The notes: a model not told the origin generated them from the sequence alone. 64,000 nt of DNA from Exaiptasia diaphana (GCF_001417965.1 NW_018388003.1:511155-575154); one strand, 5' to 3'. Numbered from the stretch's first letter, positions 34,429-46,762 are shown. Numbers and translations: made by a program.

Positions 34429-37400
34429 TTATGTAACTCGTTTTCGTTTCTGTTTTGATGGTCCTTGCTCTTGATCACTCTGATTTGTTTCGTTTAAGTG
34501 TCTTTTCATATCATTTTGAGAAGATTTCCTGGTCCTGGTATATGTTGTTGATGTTATGGTATCATTGGGTGATACAGATGTCGAATCATTTCTTTTATTG
34601 CTATTCACTTGGTTTTCAAGGTCACAGAGTCTTTCACTGAGAGCCACAACAACACTTTGAATCTAAAACAATTTTTATATCTTATCAGCTAAATGCTTCT
34701 TTTTAGACTCCATGCCCTACTGATGTTAATGAAGAAATGGAAACAACAAATTATGGCAGTGACTATGTAGATGTCTTAACTATAGTTTAGTACATATTAA
34801 CTAACTTACTTTGACAATTTCTGACAGCAGAGTTTGTGCAGTAGGTATTTCCAGCAGTTCTTCCGTTGTTTTGATTGATTTTTCTTTATTGGAACCCAGT
34901 TTATAACTACAGATCATTACAGAACATAGATTGATAACAAATAGATGATTAGAAGGCAAAAGCCAAGACAATAGACTGCAGACAGTATTTCTTTGGAAAA
35001 GCAAAGCTCAAATTTATGGTTACAGAATATAGAAATAAAGTTATAGTGCTAGGAAGGAGGTTACTCCGGAAAAAACACCCTTGGAATTAAGTTCAGAAAA
35101 ATTAATTTCTGACCTCACTAGGATTCGAACACATAACCCTTGGATTTGTACTACCGATGCTCTATCAGTAGTCTCCTCGCAGCCGTGTTTAGTTTCGGTC
35201 ACGCGTCACGCAACCTCTCTCTCTCTCTCTCTCTGTGGAGAGGTTGCGTGACACGTGACCGAAACTAAACACGGCTGCGAGGAGACTACTCTACCAGCTG
35301 AGCTACAAGGTTACAGAGACAAGTTAGCTCTTCAGTAAGAGTATTTTCAACTTAAATATTCCCAATTAATAATTTAACTAGACGCATAGCTGCGTGAACT
35401 CGGGGTTCTGAGTGACAAATGAGTGTTGTAGTCGAAGAATTGAGAAGAATTGGACTATATTGAACCTTAATAAAGTTAATAGTCATACTATCAAAAGGCG
35501 TAAAGCAAAAAATACTTCCTCGAATAAAAAATAATAAAAAAACAGTGTACTCAGCATAAATATCATGAAAAAATTGATCATCAGCAAGCCGGTCTTTGAT
35601 AGTCACATGACAGGCTGTAAACACAGAGTCTTTTATCTTCTCCGCTCTTCCATTCGTCGGCTTTTCCTCAGAAGAATCTGTTCGCATTCCTTAGACGAGA
35701 CCTTAGTAGTTTCAGAGCCTGCATAAGTTCGTATACAGTTCGCTTGTGCTAAGATAGGTGCTTGTTTGATAGACAATTCTCGATAGACTCGATCTCGATA
35801 GACAGTAAGATAAATTCTCGATAAATTTACGTTATCTTCTGAAATTCCCTTTTCGGAAAAACGCTGGTCATATTTTAGTGTGGCTATGCCACGAAAGTGT
35901 GGATATTTTTAAGTGATTTGAGCGTATTTGTAGACGTTGAATTTCTGTCTTCTTCCACCTCGCGTATTACAGTCTCGCCGACTATCGGTTTGCACATGAA
36001 GTCATCAGTCGAAAAAAATTCTAAAATCACAGACACACAACATTAAAGTACTAAAATACCTTGAAGAGCATAATAGAACTTCTCTNTGAAAGTTTCANCT
36101 NTTTTTGCTGTTTATTCGTTGAGTTATTAACGTTCAAAAATATGTCACGCAATACTGTCAAGCTACTTGAAATACGCCAAATTCAGGGATGCCAACTCCC
36201 AAACTTTTCAAATCTTGAGAACGAAAATGATGACGTCATACCNNNAATGACNNTTCATAACATTNTCNATGACGTCNTCGCATTTATCAAATTTCGTTAT
36301 AACTAGTGATTTGATTGGATGTATCTTAATCATATTATAGATTGTATTGTGCAATTGAAAATGCCCGCGGATGACTGGGATTTTTGTATTTTTTCAGAAC
36401 TAAAATGATATGCAAGGTAATTTGAGTTTTAATAGATGAAAAGAGATATTTCAAAAAACTGATNTATNAATCGNCATTATCNGGGAGATTTAGCGGTAAA
36501 ATCTTGAGACCAGGAGAAACGGTCGAAAATCTTGAGACTCCCGGATTATCCGGGAGAGTTGGCATCCCTGCAAATTAACCTCGGAAAGCCTATAAATCTT
36601 AAAACAACTATAGTCTCAGCATTGAATTAAATTTTTAGAATGATATTGTTAGAAAACTGAAGCAAAATCATTACTTTTGAGCTTATTTCGACACTCGGAG
36701 TTACTGTCCGCGTGGTTGTGTACTGGATAGTACACCATCAGGGCTTTCCCATACATTCCCTTGTAAAGTAAGACCATATTCAAACGCTTATATTTTTGCT
36801 AAATAATCGCAGTTTGACTTCAGACTTTGCATAATTGTTGGGAATTATATGCTGTTTTTGGCCATGAACATGAAAAATTCATTTAGATCTTAAAACACAG
36901 CCTTTTGTAGTTATTTCTTGACCTGTCTAAAACACATTGAGCCGTGATAAGCCCATACATTCTTACCAATTTTCGTTTGCTCGTATTTCTGTTAAAAAGC
37001 ATTATTTTGGCTCAAAATTTCGCAATAATACTTTCATTTAGATGTTCTATCGAGGACAATAATAATATTTCGCTAAATTGGTCTCTAAATAGCATTTTTA
37101 GAATAACACGTGATTATGAGCTTGGGCTACCTGTGGACAATTTGTGACTGATAAGCGACGACAAAAAGAAAAATAAGAAGCCCGAAATTTAAACTCTGGG
37201 TTCCACAGGAACCCCGAGTAATAAGTAAGAATGTACTGACCTTTTGATGCTTGAGCAATCCAATGTATACATATCTCTATAAGATGAAATACTACATTGT
37301 AAACACTTATATATGTATTTAGCATAATTTGCATATGACACATATTTTGTGGTATTTATGCTTCACTGTTTTCATGCATACCTTATCATGTCCAATTGTT

Positions 37401-38063
37401 TTGGAGTTGTTTTGTAAATCCTGCCGATTTGTGATTGACAAGTTGCGCATTTGAGGACAACAAAGGTGCTGAATATATAAATACTAGCTGTTAATATGAG
37501 TATCACAGAAAAATAGGAAAATAGATGAGAAAATGAATGAATGGAAGGATGTAAGTTGAATATCTAATGAATGAGTCAAACTATGGATGAAAGAACTGTT
37601 GGATGGATGGGTAAACTGCATAGTTTACACGGATGGCTAGATTAATAATAGTGTCTTTTAATTAAAAGGAAGTATGAAAGCTTATTAACTTAAAAAAATA
37701 AATTTATAAACAGACCTTCCTAGATCCTCGCCCTCTGCAGATATTTCCATTCCATCTTCAGTTGCAACATGAACAAACGGAGTTACCGCTGAAATATCAA
37801 ATAACACAGAATCGAAATATGCAGATACAGAAGCCTTTATCATGATCATCTAGACAGAAAATAAGCTTATCTTGAACGTACAAAATAATTGTAAATAAAA
37901 TTTTACCTGAGAGAGACACAGTCCTCAAATTTTGATCAGCACAGACCCAAGATAAACTGTCCCCAATAATAGTCCGACAGCCAACGCAGTGAAATACTAA
38001 AGGAATCGTGTCCAGGGGATCGTCTTCTTCATTTCTGTCTACGACAGTCGAATTTGCCGCCAT
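34429..38063 (-). CDS. MIS18A: MIS18-alpha-like centromere protein
   Basis: Six exons (38063-37907, 37788-37716, 37468-37382, 37276-37241, 34906-34810, 34662-34429) give 227 residues. The Yippee/Mis18 fold has two CxxC pairs: PLVFHCVGCRTIIGDSLSWV early, and VVLKCATCQSQIGRIYKTTPK in the third exon. The tiny fourth exon (36 bp) encodes DMYTLDCSSIK, matching the vertebrate DLFCLSVEAIES region, and the fifth continues with YKLGSN. The C-terminal exon has a helix starting with LSERLCDLENQV and a basic end. In vertebrates MIS18A with MIS18B and M18BP1 licenses CENP-A loading at centromeres. The 2.3-kb fourth intron (34907-37240) is packed with transposon debris. Confidence 0.92.
35100..35320 (-). 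repeat. tRNA-derived (SINE-like) sequence split by a palindrome
   Basis: On the minus strand an A-box-like TAGCTCAGCTGGTAGAG (35290-35306) and a B-box-like GTGTTCGAATCC (35120-35131) occur in tRNA order. If the inserted palindrome is taken out, their spacing is that of a normal tRNA. Flanks carry no tRNA acceptor pairing that I can trust, so this is a tRNA-derived repeat and not a working gene. Confidence 0.7.
35169..35288. mobile_element. Palindromic MITE with 51-nt near-perfect arms
   Basis: Arms 35169-35219 and 35238-35288 are reverse complements with one mismatch (GCG versus GTG) around an 18-nt CT-rich loop. Ends read TAGTCTCC and GGAGACTA. A five-base CTCTA occurs on both sides and looks like a target duplication, though the left copy is separated by four extra bases. 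It interrupts a tRNA-derived sequence. No transposase is encoded. Confidence 0.88.
35383..37222. repeat. Intron 4 repeat-rich interior of the MIS18A-like gene
   Basis: Apart from the hAT-like MITE this stretch has no exon. ACTCGGGGTTC near 35398 and its reverse complement GAACCCCGAGT near 37209 may be the two ends of a larger decayed transposon that the hAT-like MITE entered. A 111-codon open frame at 35352-35687 (minus) looks repeat-derived. Confidence 0.4.
36184..36570. mobile_element. hAT-like MITE with CAGGGATGCCAACTC ends
   Basis: The left end CAGGGATGCCAACTC (36184-36198) and right end GAGTTGGCATCCCTG (36556-36570) are perfect inverted repeats, and the similarity continues inwards (TCTTGAGA). 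CAAATT directly flanks both ends, a 6-bp target duplication. The CAGGGRTGCCA type of end is common in hAT elements, but those usually make 8-bp duplications, so the family is tentative. The element is 387 bp, non-coding, and contains several ambiguous bases. Confidence 0.82.
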
Positions 38064-39658
38064 TTTGGATTTTGACGATAGGATAAACTACGCATGTCTG
38101 GGAGTTAACACAGGTAGTCCGGTAGAGACTGTATAGGAGGGGATGGAGGCAGAGCAAGGTTCTCAAGAGGTGGCGATAAATGTCAGTAGCCATAATGCAA
38201 ATTGGTGTTAAAAAGTTCCACAAATTTTTAGACACGAGTCTGATTCTCTCTCCAAGGTTGAGCATGTTCAAACTTACTCTTTCAATTTTCATGTTTGGAA
38301 ACTTCATATTCCACTTTAAATGCAAACAATCACTTTTATCATTACCTTACTCATTATGACTGCGAAAAGCATCATTGATCACAAACACACACAAAATATT
38401 AAACATCTTTTTATTTCTTATTTTTCTGGACCTTGCTCAAAATAATACTAAAGACCATTTTACTTTATCTCAGCTCATCATTTTATAGACTCTGAGACAA
38501 ACTGAAAGAAAAACTGTCCATATCAAACTAAGAAGGACAATCATTCATACCATCCAGAAAAGCAGGCCATAATTTGGATGTAGACTCTGGGATAAATGCA
38601 GTTGGGCATGCTTCTTATATTTAGGGGTGACGAATCTGATAGCTGTCAAGTCATGAGGCCAAAAACTAGAAACAGGACTTTGTCAGAAAAATCTGATTGT
38701 TAAGTCCAGACAAGAACGAGAATTTGAGTAAATTTTTGCCAAGACAGCGAGATACTATTTGCCATCCCTTCATCTATTATAGTGCAGACAATACTTTTAC
38801 TTGTGAAAAAATAACAAAACTGATTTAATGGCTCGTGTTTCTCTCTCTAGTTACATTTAATATACAACATAGCATGAAGTGTTATCGAGATATCTTTAAA
38901 CTTTCTCATGTGATTAAAAGCATGCCCAATTGTCATACAAAATTAATGTACCTAGGATGTCCAGTCATCCCAAACTCTTTGTGTTTGATTGAATTAGGAA
39001 ATAGCATTGTTCGTATTTGATATTGTAACCAAAGAACAATATTATAGAGTGTGTTACAGGCCTGTGAATTTTACAACTTCAGTTCATGATAAATACAGTT
39101 CACTTCTCTCATCTTTACATTTGATTACAGGGTCTAGGCAAGTGCACAAAGGTAACTGATGAACATATAAATTCTCCTTACTAAACCATGCACAATAATT
39201 GCAATAAATCTGGCGAGTAAAGATTTAAAAATTAATTTACGTTTAATTCCAACAATAACTATAAGTTTAGCATGACAAAATTATTGCAATGATTGTTAAC
39301 AACAAAATAATAATAAAAATAAACTCTTTAGGGGTTTAAGGAGAATTTAGATATTCATGTAGAAGTCATCAACACCAGCAAGACACCCTTGAATTTGTGA
39401 TTAAGAGGGCTTTCATTGAAACCCCTCTCTGTATCCACAGTTCAAGTTCCAAAATACCATTAAATATAACCATGGTTCAAGAATCTTGTCATTCTGTTAA
39501 TTATGCCACAAAAGGCACCTTTGAAAGCTATACAAGCTCACACCATTTTGTTTTTCTGACAGAGAGAAGTGCAAAGGGTGCAGTCCATTCTCTGCCAAGC
39601 ATTGCCATGACGATGCTTCATCTCATATCAGGCTTCAATCACACTCCTTACAATTGGT
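38064..39658. other. Region between importin alpha 3' end and MIS18A-like 5' end
   Basis: Both genes are on the minus strand. The stretch must hold the MIS18A-like promoter near 38064 and the importin 3' UTR. A TTTATT word near 38410 is an AATAAA on the minus strand. No coding sequence or RNA gene is recognised. Confidence 0.5.
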
Positions 39659-42600
39659 TCAGAACTGGAAGCCTTCTTGAGGCATATCAATGTTATTACC
39701 ACCAAATTGGTACTGTGTGGCATCAGCATCTGTTGTTGGCATGAGTTTTTCATCTTCTTCATCTGCTCCAAAGTAATTTTCAATTATTTCAAAAGCTTTT
39801 CTATAAATTTCTTCATTGTCATGTCCTTGCAGGAACTCTATCTTGTCTAACCCTACAGAAAGCAACAAAAACCAGGTTGATTTTAGCACAGCAAAGTCAT
39901 CGGAGCTCTTTCGAATTACGGTCAATGGAGAGCTTGTTAATTTACTAACATTCTCGATCACAACTAAAGCTCGATTAAAAAGTCTGCGTATTAGCTGCAC
40001 GGTATAAACCTTCGATCGATCGAACGACAACAACAACACCGGTTGCTGCTTGAATAAACAAGCAAGTGTATTCAAGACTTGTTCCTGATATGTAATAAAT
40101 CACATACATCGCGCTAGAATCACATAATGAAATGTGAACTAACGGATATATAATATTGGGGCGAGATGGTGGGGCGAGATGGCAAAGTAGGGGTGAGATA
40201 GTGGGGGTAATATTGGGGCGAGATGGTGGGGCGAGATGGCAAAGTAGGGGTGAGATGGTGGGGATGAGATGGAATAGTGGGGGCGAGATGGCAATGGGGC
40301 GAGATGACCGATAACGGCTCTTTCACTATTACTACTAACCATACGCTTCTTCTACCATAATAGCATAAGGGTTTGGCTTTCCTTCTTGTTTAGAATCAGT
40401 TTGACCAATTTTTAGAATGTTATCCAACGCATTTAATCCTACTTGGACAATCTTGGGGTTAAACACTGTTAATAAATCACATAGAGGTCGTACTGCTCCT
40501 TGGCTTACAATGTACCTGGGGAAAGATGAATCAGTTTAAGAGTCTTAGTGCAAACAACAGAGCGTACTATACAAGGGCAGTGAAGGATTTTTAAAGTGAG
40601 ATGAGGGGTGCTGACATTTGTAGACCTAATCTAGTGTATAGAGGTACTATTTTTAGGGGGGGGGGACTTTTTGAAATAGTTCAAGGGGGGTTGAGCGCTT
40701 TAATGATTAATCTCCAGTCTGTCAAGAAGAAACAGACAGAAAGTAGTCATACCTAATCTGTTCTGGTGTACCCCCTGATGTTGCATTGGCAACAGCCCAG
40801 GCAGCCTCCTTTCGTGTTTTAAACTCAGCTTTATTGAGTATTTCTATTAGCATAGGGACAATATTGGCATCGATTACAGCCTGAATAAGAAATAGTAAAC
40901 AATTGTAAACAATAATTCTAAAGCAAAGATACAATAATTTCTATATGCATAATACTGTTATAATGTACTTATATCTTGCCTGTATTTGCAATCTGTTTCC
41001 TGCCGTAATGTTTGATATTGTCCAACAAGCTTCCTTTCTTATACTTTCCTTTGAGCTGCTTAATAAATGCAAAAGACTTGGCAGAACATTGCAGTTCAAA
41101 ATAACCTATAAAACAGAAACATAAATTTTATAATAGTCATGATTCAAATAGATGGATGAATGGATAAATAAATGGAGGGAGGGATGACTAAATGAATAAA
41201 TAAGAAATTCAGGGATTAAAATTGGTGCAGACAATGCAGGAAAAGGCTGTGTGGCTATCTATAGTTCTAGACATTGTGTCCTCAAAAGTTGAATGATGAT
41301 AATGAAATGAATAAACAAAAGAAGAAATGAAAGAAAGAACAAGCAAATGAAGTGATGAATGAAAAGATATGAGTTATCTGGCTCAGCTTCCTGTCTTGTT
41401 ACCTGTGTTTGTACATCATCTCCAGTAACTATATTCCCAACTGCTCTCAAAGCTGCTGATATAACATTATTTTGGTTGTGCCTGAAAAAAGCAAAAGAAA
41501 CAACAGTAAAACATGTTCAGTTTACAACATACCTGTGCAAACCCATCCCTGAGCCCTCCCCTATGAGCAGACTCACAGAGGGAGGGGTGGGGAATTTTTA
41601 GCTACTCACATAAGTAGTTCTACTAGTCTTCTACAAACTCCAGAATCAATGACAGCCTGTATTTTCTCGTTTGGTCCATCAGATAGATACGATAAAGCCC
41701 AACATGTATCGGCCAATACATCAGCATCTGTGCTGAATAGAAGTCTACTAAGAACTGGTAAACACGGTGAAACCTAAAATCATATCAATAATAATTAGTG
41801 ACACTTATCACTAAATTGAAATAGCCAGAAGTATATATTTGTGATGCTAAGTAAAAAATAATTAAGAGCAATGCACAGGATTGTTTTCTAAGTTTCAACA
41901 TCTAATAAAACTAGTTTCTTCACCTTTGAAAAATCTGGAGGAGGATGTCTGCCTCGACAAAGATTTGATAAAGCCCATACAAGATTCCTTGTCATAGACA
42001 GACGTGTTGATTTTGTTATTAGACTGAAAACAAAGAAATTACAAATTAAAAGATGAGTTTAAATTATGTAATTATTATTATTGCAAGGAGCTCAGTCTAA
42101 TGTGATTGATTATACACCTAATCATGGTGCATTGTGGTCTAGCTTCAAACAATGCCATATTTGGCAGCATGAACAAAAGATACCAAACCTAGACCACAAT
42201 GCAATGCAAACTGCCATCTCAGAAAAGGCCTATTACATACTTTAGATCGAGGCTCTCCACAATACAACCTGTAAATGTAGCCTATGAGCAAGCATTCGCC
42301 ATCCTTCAATAGGGAAAACCGTTTCCTAACAGGGAGAGAGCTGGGGTATGATTGCACACAGGTAAATTTCTTGGTAAGAAATATTTTTAACTTACTTTAA
42401 AAAAGGGATAAGTACACCACAGCTAAGAACATAATCCCGACATTCTGCACTGTCTCCAGCTATATTTCCTAGAGCCCACACAGCCTAAAAAGAAACACAC
42501 ACACAAAAAAAACAATAATTAATGAAAACACTGCATGGTACCAAGTGTCACTTGATTGTTACATAATGATATATTTAGCAACACTAGTAGCCTGACATTT

Positions 42601-44582
42601 CAAGATATGATTAAAACTAAATCTGCTGGGATAGCAAACCACAGAAAATCACAATTATTGCTTGGGATTTTCCAGGTTTTCCTGGCTGATTACCTGTTCC
42701 TGTACATCATCATAAGTAGATTCCAGTAATTTAATAAAACATGGTACAGCACCAGCATTAACTGTCTCTCTTGTCTGCATTGAGGTTCCTGATGCAACAT
42801 TGGTCAGTGCCCATGCAGCCTCAAACTGTAATGAACTGTTGTCATCCCTTTGAAGAAATTCTACAAACTTTGGAATAACTCCACACTTTATCACATCATC
42901 GATAGGAGGATTTGGTTCTGAAATAAAACAACATTTTTGAGATTCTAATAAATCTGTTGTTCACAGTGGAAGAAGGACAATAATAGAATGATAAACGTCT
43001 GATATATATTGTTTTAAAACAATGTTACCTTTTGATAATATTTTTCTAAATCTTTGAGTTGCTGCTAATTCTCTTGAAGGATCCTCTGAAAAAACAGCTT
43101 GAACCATGTCTTGGAACAAAGGTCCCTGAAAAACAAAACATGATGGTGAAAGATTTAAATTTTAGGATAGAATCCTAACAATATACTGTATAAATAGAGC
43201 AATACATATTCAACAATGGAAAAAAAAGGATTATTCACATGATTCAATTAAGCACAAGTTAGTTTCTAAAGTTTTTCATGGTTTTAGTGTTTGAACTCCA
43301 TTGTTTGACTCCGCAAGAGAAAAAATCAATACTTATTTAAAAAATATTATAGTTGATATATTGGCGTGTCTAATCTAAAAACCTGGGCTGTTACACAATA
43401 TAAACAAAATTATTGGAGAATTAAAGCAAGTAATAATAACATTAGGATTAACAGGATTAGTTTCGTGAATGTTATGACTAGGCATATCTACATGCAAGTT
43501 AAAATAAAGTACAAAATGATTAAATTAATTGTCTAATATTTTATATTACTAAATTGTTGCTTTTCAATTACCACTGATGCTGTAATTATGATTTAAAGTT
43601 TATTGTAATGTCCTTAGTTTACATATTTTTATATATGTGTACATTAAAAACTCATGGTTTTATTGGTGTTAACCTCTTCATTAGGACAACATTAAAAACA
43701 AGCTACTGTGTGATGTCCTTGCAAATAATGTATGGATGATTGAAAATAATCGTAAAAATACTAAAAAAGCAAAAATGAAATTGATGAGGAGATAAGGAAA
43801 GGAATAACCCAACTTAACACACTTTCAAATTAATACATTACTAAGTAATAAAATTGAAATACAGGTTGGTGTCAAAGTATTTGGGGTATTTGGGATTTTC
43901 TGGTTAAACTATGGCTGGTTAATTCCACTACTGGTAAATTATCAAAACCACAATATTTACATACATTCATGACAGAAACACGAAAGATATTTAAAAAAAT
44001 TATGATAAAACATTTAACAAAGCATCGATGTTTCATTGTAACCACAACTTCCAGGTTCAAACTTTCCCAGAAGTTGTACATTTCGCCAAACCACCCACCA
44101 ACTCTTGTGAAATGATATCATAGAAACTAAGGAAATTTGATTGCAATCACCAGAAATATCTACCCATAGTATTCCGAGAGAAAAGTCGAGGGTAATGCTA
44201 ATATTGGATGTACTAATATATGTATTTGGGTTGTTAATTCTCGTCTGAGCACTGTACCTGCCAATCACTGGTCAGAAGGCTTTCCAGCTCGCTAGCTTGC
44301 ACTCCTTCCTTGCTCACATCAACATTACGTCGCTTAAACATCTATAAACAGAAAAACAGACAAAAATTAGTTCACTGCATTCAAAACTCTTCTAGTCAAA
44401 AAGTTAAAAAATAATTGTTCACAAAGTGCAAGTTGAATGATCAAATCATGTTGGACGACCTGCTCCTCTCGCTTAGCTTTCCGAAGTTGGACGCCCTCTT
44501 CTTCTCTTCTACGCCGCATTTCAGAAGTATCCAAAGCCCTGTTCTTGTAGGCTTTCATCCGAGGATTTTCTCTAGACGCCAT
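39659..44582 (-). CDS. KPNA6-like: Importin subunit alpha, KPNA1/5/6 type
   Basis: Twelve exons (44582-44460, 44341-44258, 43125-43029, 42917-42694, 42484-42396, 42023-41934, 41773-41610, 41481-41403, 41104-40980, 40880-40753, 40514-40340, 39852-39659) give 523 residues. The importin-beta-binding domain has [19 protein letters not shown] and FKRRNV. Ten armadillo repeats follow with the ladder of Trp-Ala-Leu-(x)-Asn motifs ([72 protein letters not shown]) that bind nuclear localisation signals. The C-terminus reads [20 protein letters not shown] and ends EGFQF. The IBB and C-terminal strings are nearest to the KPNA1/5/6 clade. The ninth intron uses a GC donor (CAG|GCAAGA). Confidence 0.96.
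40150..40312. repeat. GGGGCGAGATGG minisatellite in the last importin intron
   Basis: Units of GGGGCGAGATGGT and GGGGTGAGAT alternate, and a 57-bp higher-order block that starts TAATATTGGGG occurs at 40151 and again at 40208. The array is G-rich in an AT-rich genome and lies between importin exons 11 and 12. Confidence 0.85.
43126..44257. other. Long second intron of importin alpha
   Basis: A 1.1-kb AT-rich intron. I see no exon, RNA gene or complete repeat element in it. Confidence 0.5.
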
Positions 44583-45224
44583 TTTCCAAAAATAGAGGCC
44601 TTTTTGCCTTGAAGATTTTAAGCAAACAGGCCCAGATATCAAGGCCCTTGCAGCCTTGGGAAAAAAAACTTCTATCGCAGGCTCAAACCACTACTTTGTA
44701 CTGCTCAGCGGATTGCCTCATTTGTACATGCGCAATAGATTAATTTAAATTTCCTTTCATTTATTTGTTTCATCTTTTTTCCCCTTTTCAATTCAGATAC
44801 TAAATTTTCCTCTCTCTTATATAAGACATTTTTTCTTACATTTGTGGGAAATTTTTATTTGCTTGTTTGTTTATTTAAAGAGTGTATTTTTAGAATGTTT
44901 TTATTTCAACATCTCCTGTTATTTTCTTTTTCATGCTAGACCATATTCCTTGTTAAAACTTTACATTATATTTCCTTAGCTTCTCCCTTTGACTTTGACA
45001 AGACAATACCGGCACAACTGCGTTACTTCAGTCACGATTTACTGTCACGCAACTCCTCTAGGTCACGTGTAATTATGTTTATAACTTGATGTAACAGTGA
45101 AGATGTTTTAGTTATGCAATCTTGCCGGGTTGGGAGTATGTTCTTCAGCTGAATTGGACGGAATTTGAAAGAAAACGTTTGAGGAAATCGGAGAATATCT
45201 TTCACTTTACGTGGATGATTTAAA
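44583..45224. promoter_or_regulatory. Divergent upstream region, importin alpha / small unrecognised gene
   Basis: The two coding starts point away from each other, 642 bp apart. T-rich sequence fills the middle. Probably two separate core promoters; no specific element is recognised. Confidence 0.45.
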
Positions 45225-45650
45225 ATGGACGCCATCAGCACAGACAATCAACCACATCAGGACCCTTTTCAAAATTCACAAAGTAATGCCGAAGAATACA
45301 TGGATCTCGACGAGTTTTTCTCGGCATTGCAAGATGCTAATAGTATCACTCCGTTTGGTAAAGTGAAAAGAAGTAATAGTGACTTGAAAAAGACGAGTAC
45401 GTCTGGTAAAAAAATGATGGAAAATGGTATTGTTATCCGTTCGCAGCTGAGCACAGAGAAAGATTCATGTCCTTGCAATGGAAAAGAGCTGCTAAAGTCA
45501 GAAAATGAACCCACATATAGAAAGTTCCTCTGTGATTCTATACTTGTCAACCATTTACTGTCACTTTTACCGACAACTAGCAACCAGAGCATCGACAAAC
45601 ATCGACTGAATTTCCAAAACAGAAAATGCATAACTTTGGAATCGAGTTAG
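45225..45650 (+). CDS. Small unrecognised protein with a YMDLDEFF motif
   Basis: One exon gives 141 residues from an ATG in good context (AAAATGGAC). I do not recognise the family. The N-terminus is acidic and Gln/Asn-rich with EEYMDLDEFFSAL, which resembles the transactivation motif of PAR-type bZIP factors (YMDLDEFL in TEF/HLF). The middle is Ser/Lys-rich. There is no bZIP basic region in the exon. A Lys/Arg-rich frame about 200 bases downstream is in the same frame but separated by stops. The gene could be an orphan, the first exon of a longer gene, or a decayed bZIP factor. It sits between head-to-head importin alpha and the 3' end of the kinesin gene. Confidence 0.5.
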   Translation: MDAISTDNQPHQDPFQNSQSNAEEYMDLDEFFSALQDANSITPFGKVKRSNSDLKKTSTSGKKMMENGIVIRSQLSTEKDSCPCNGKELLKSENEPTYRKFLCDSILVNHLLSLLPTTSNQSIDKHRLNFQNRKCITLESS

Positions 45651-46762
45651 TTTAGTTGAACCGACTGGGTTCCCTTTTATTTATAAAACTGCGTTCCAGG
45701 ATTATATTATTGTATAAATGTACATATTATGTTTTATTCTTTAAAACAAAGTTCTAATTTTCGAAAAACAAGCTTTTATGTTAATTTCGGACTTCGATTG
45801 ACTTCCTGTATCTGTTGTCATGTGGTTGTAAAGATTGCAAACGTGACTAGTGGACGTGTCCAACGTGAGCTGGCCCGTGATAAACAAAATAAAAAACAGT
45901 ATCCGAGATTGAAAAGGAATTGTGAAAAAATATACGCTTGTAAGAAAGCAAGAAAAAAAACATATTTTCAAAAAATTGTAAAAAATGTCAATATAAGATT
46001 TGTTCTTTCCTTATTTTTTTTTATGGCAATGTAAATTAACAAAGGGGAGGAGAGTTTGTGTAAAAAGAGAAAAACTTATAATTAGTCTTTACACTAAATC
46101 CATTGCATTACATATAGAAGGAAATTTTACTAATTTCTTGTTTAATCACCTCTATTTAGCGGTATATTAGCATATTTAATTGTTTCATGGAATTTCAGTA
46201 CGTCCACTTGCTAGCTTTGTTTATCTAAGACAGTAAATCAAAGGAAGGAACAAAGTTTTTATTGACAATTTTTTTTTAATATATATGATGTCATTTATGG
46301 TAATGTTATCGTAATTAACACTCATCTTTTCAATACAGACAACACATTGACATACTCTAGCAAAAATTATTCTGATTGTTTTCTTTGTTTCAACTGGAGT
46401 ACTTAGTGTGCTCATTTGGTGATTTTAACGTTATTAGCACTAATTACACTCTCCTACAGTACATATGTAAATACAAGGAACAACTAAGATATGTAAATTT
46501 TAAATCAGTTCAAATAAAAGGTTAGACTTTCAATTACTTATTAGGCATATTTTATTTAAATAATAGATGTCAGTTCATTTTAATTAACTCTAAGTTTATG
46601 TCTGAATAAATAACTATCAATAAACACATCTTGTTAAATCTGTAAACCTGAATTCACCGGCAGTGTTAAAAACATGGGAAAGAAAAAGAACGAATGAGAA
46701 ATGCATGAATGCAAATTTTTAAGTATTCTTAATATCTTTCATTTTTACTTTATAAAATTAGA
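45651..46762. other. Convergent 3' region of the small gene and the kinesin gene
   Basis: AT-rich non-coding sequence with AATAAAAAAC near 45886. Apart from the downstream Lys-rich frame mentioned under the small gene, nothing is recognised. Confidence 0.45.

Noticed and set aside
35352-35687. 111-codon minus-strand open frame in the MIS18A-like intron
   Set aside because: It lies among transposon remnants, has no splice link to the MIS18A-like exons and shows no known domain.
40150-40312. CRISPR-like regular repeats
   Set aside because: Units are contiguous and unequal with no spacers; it is a G-rich minisatellite in an animal intron.
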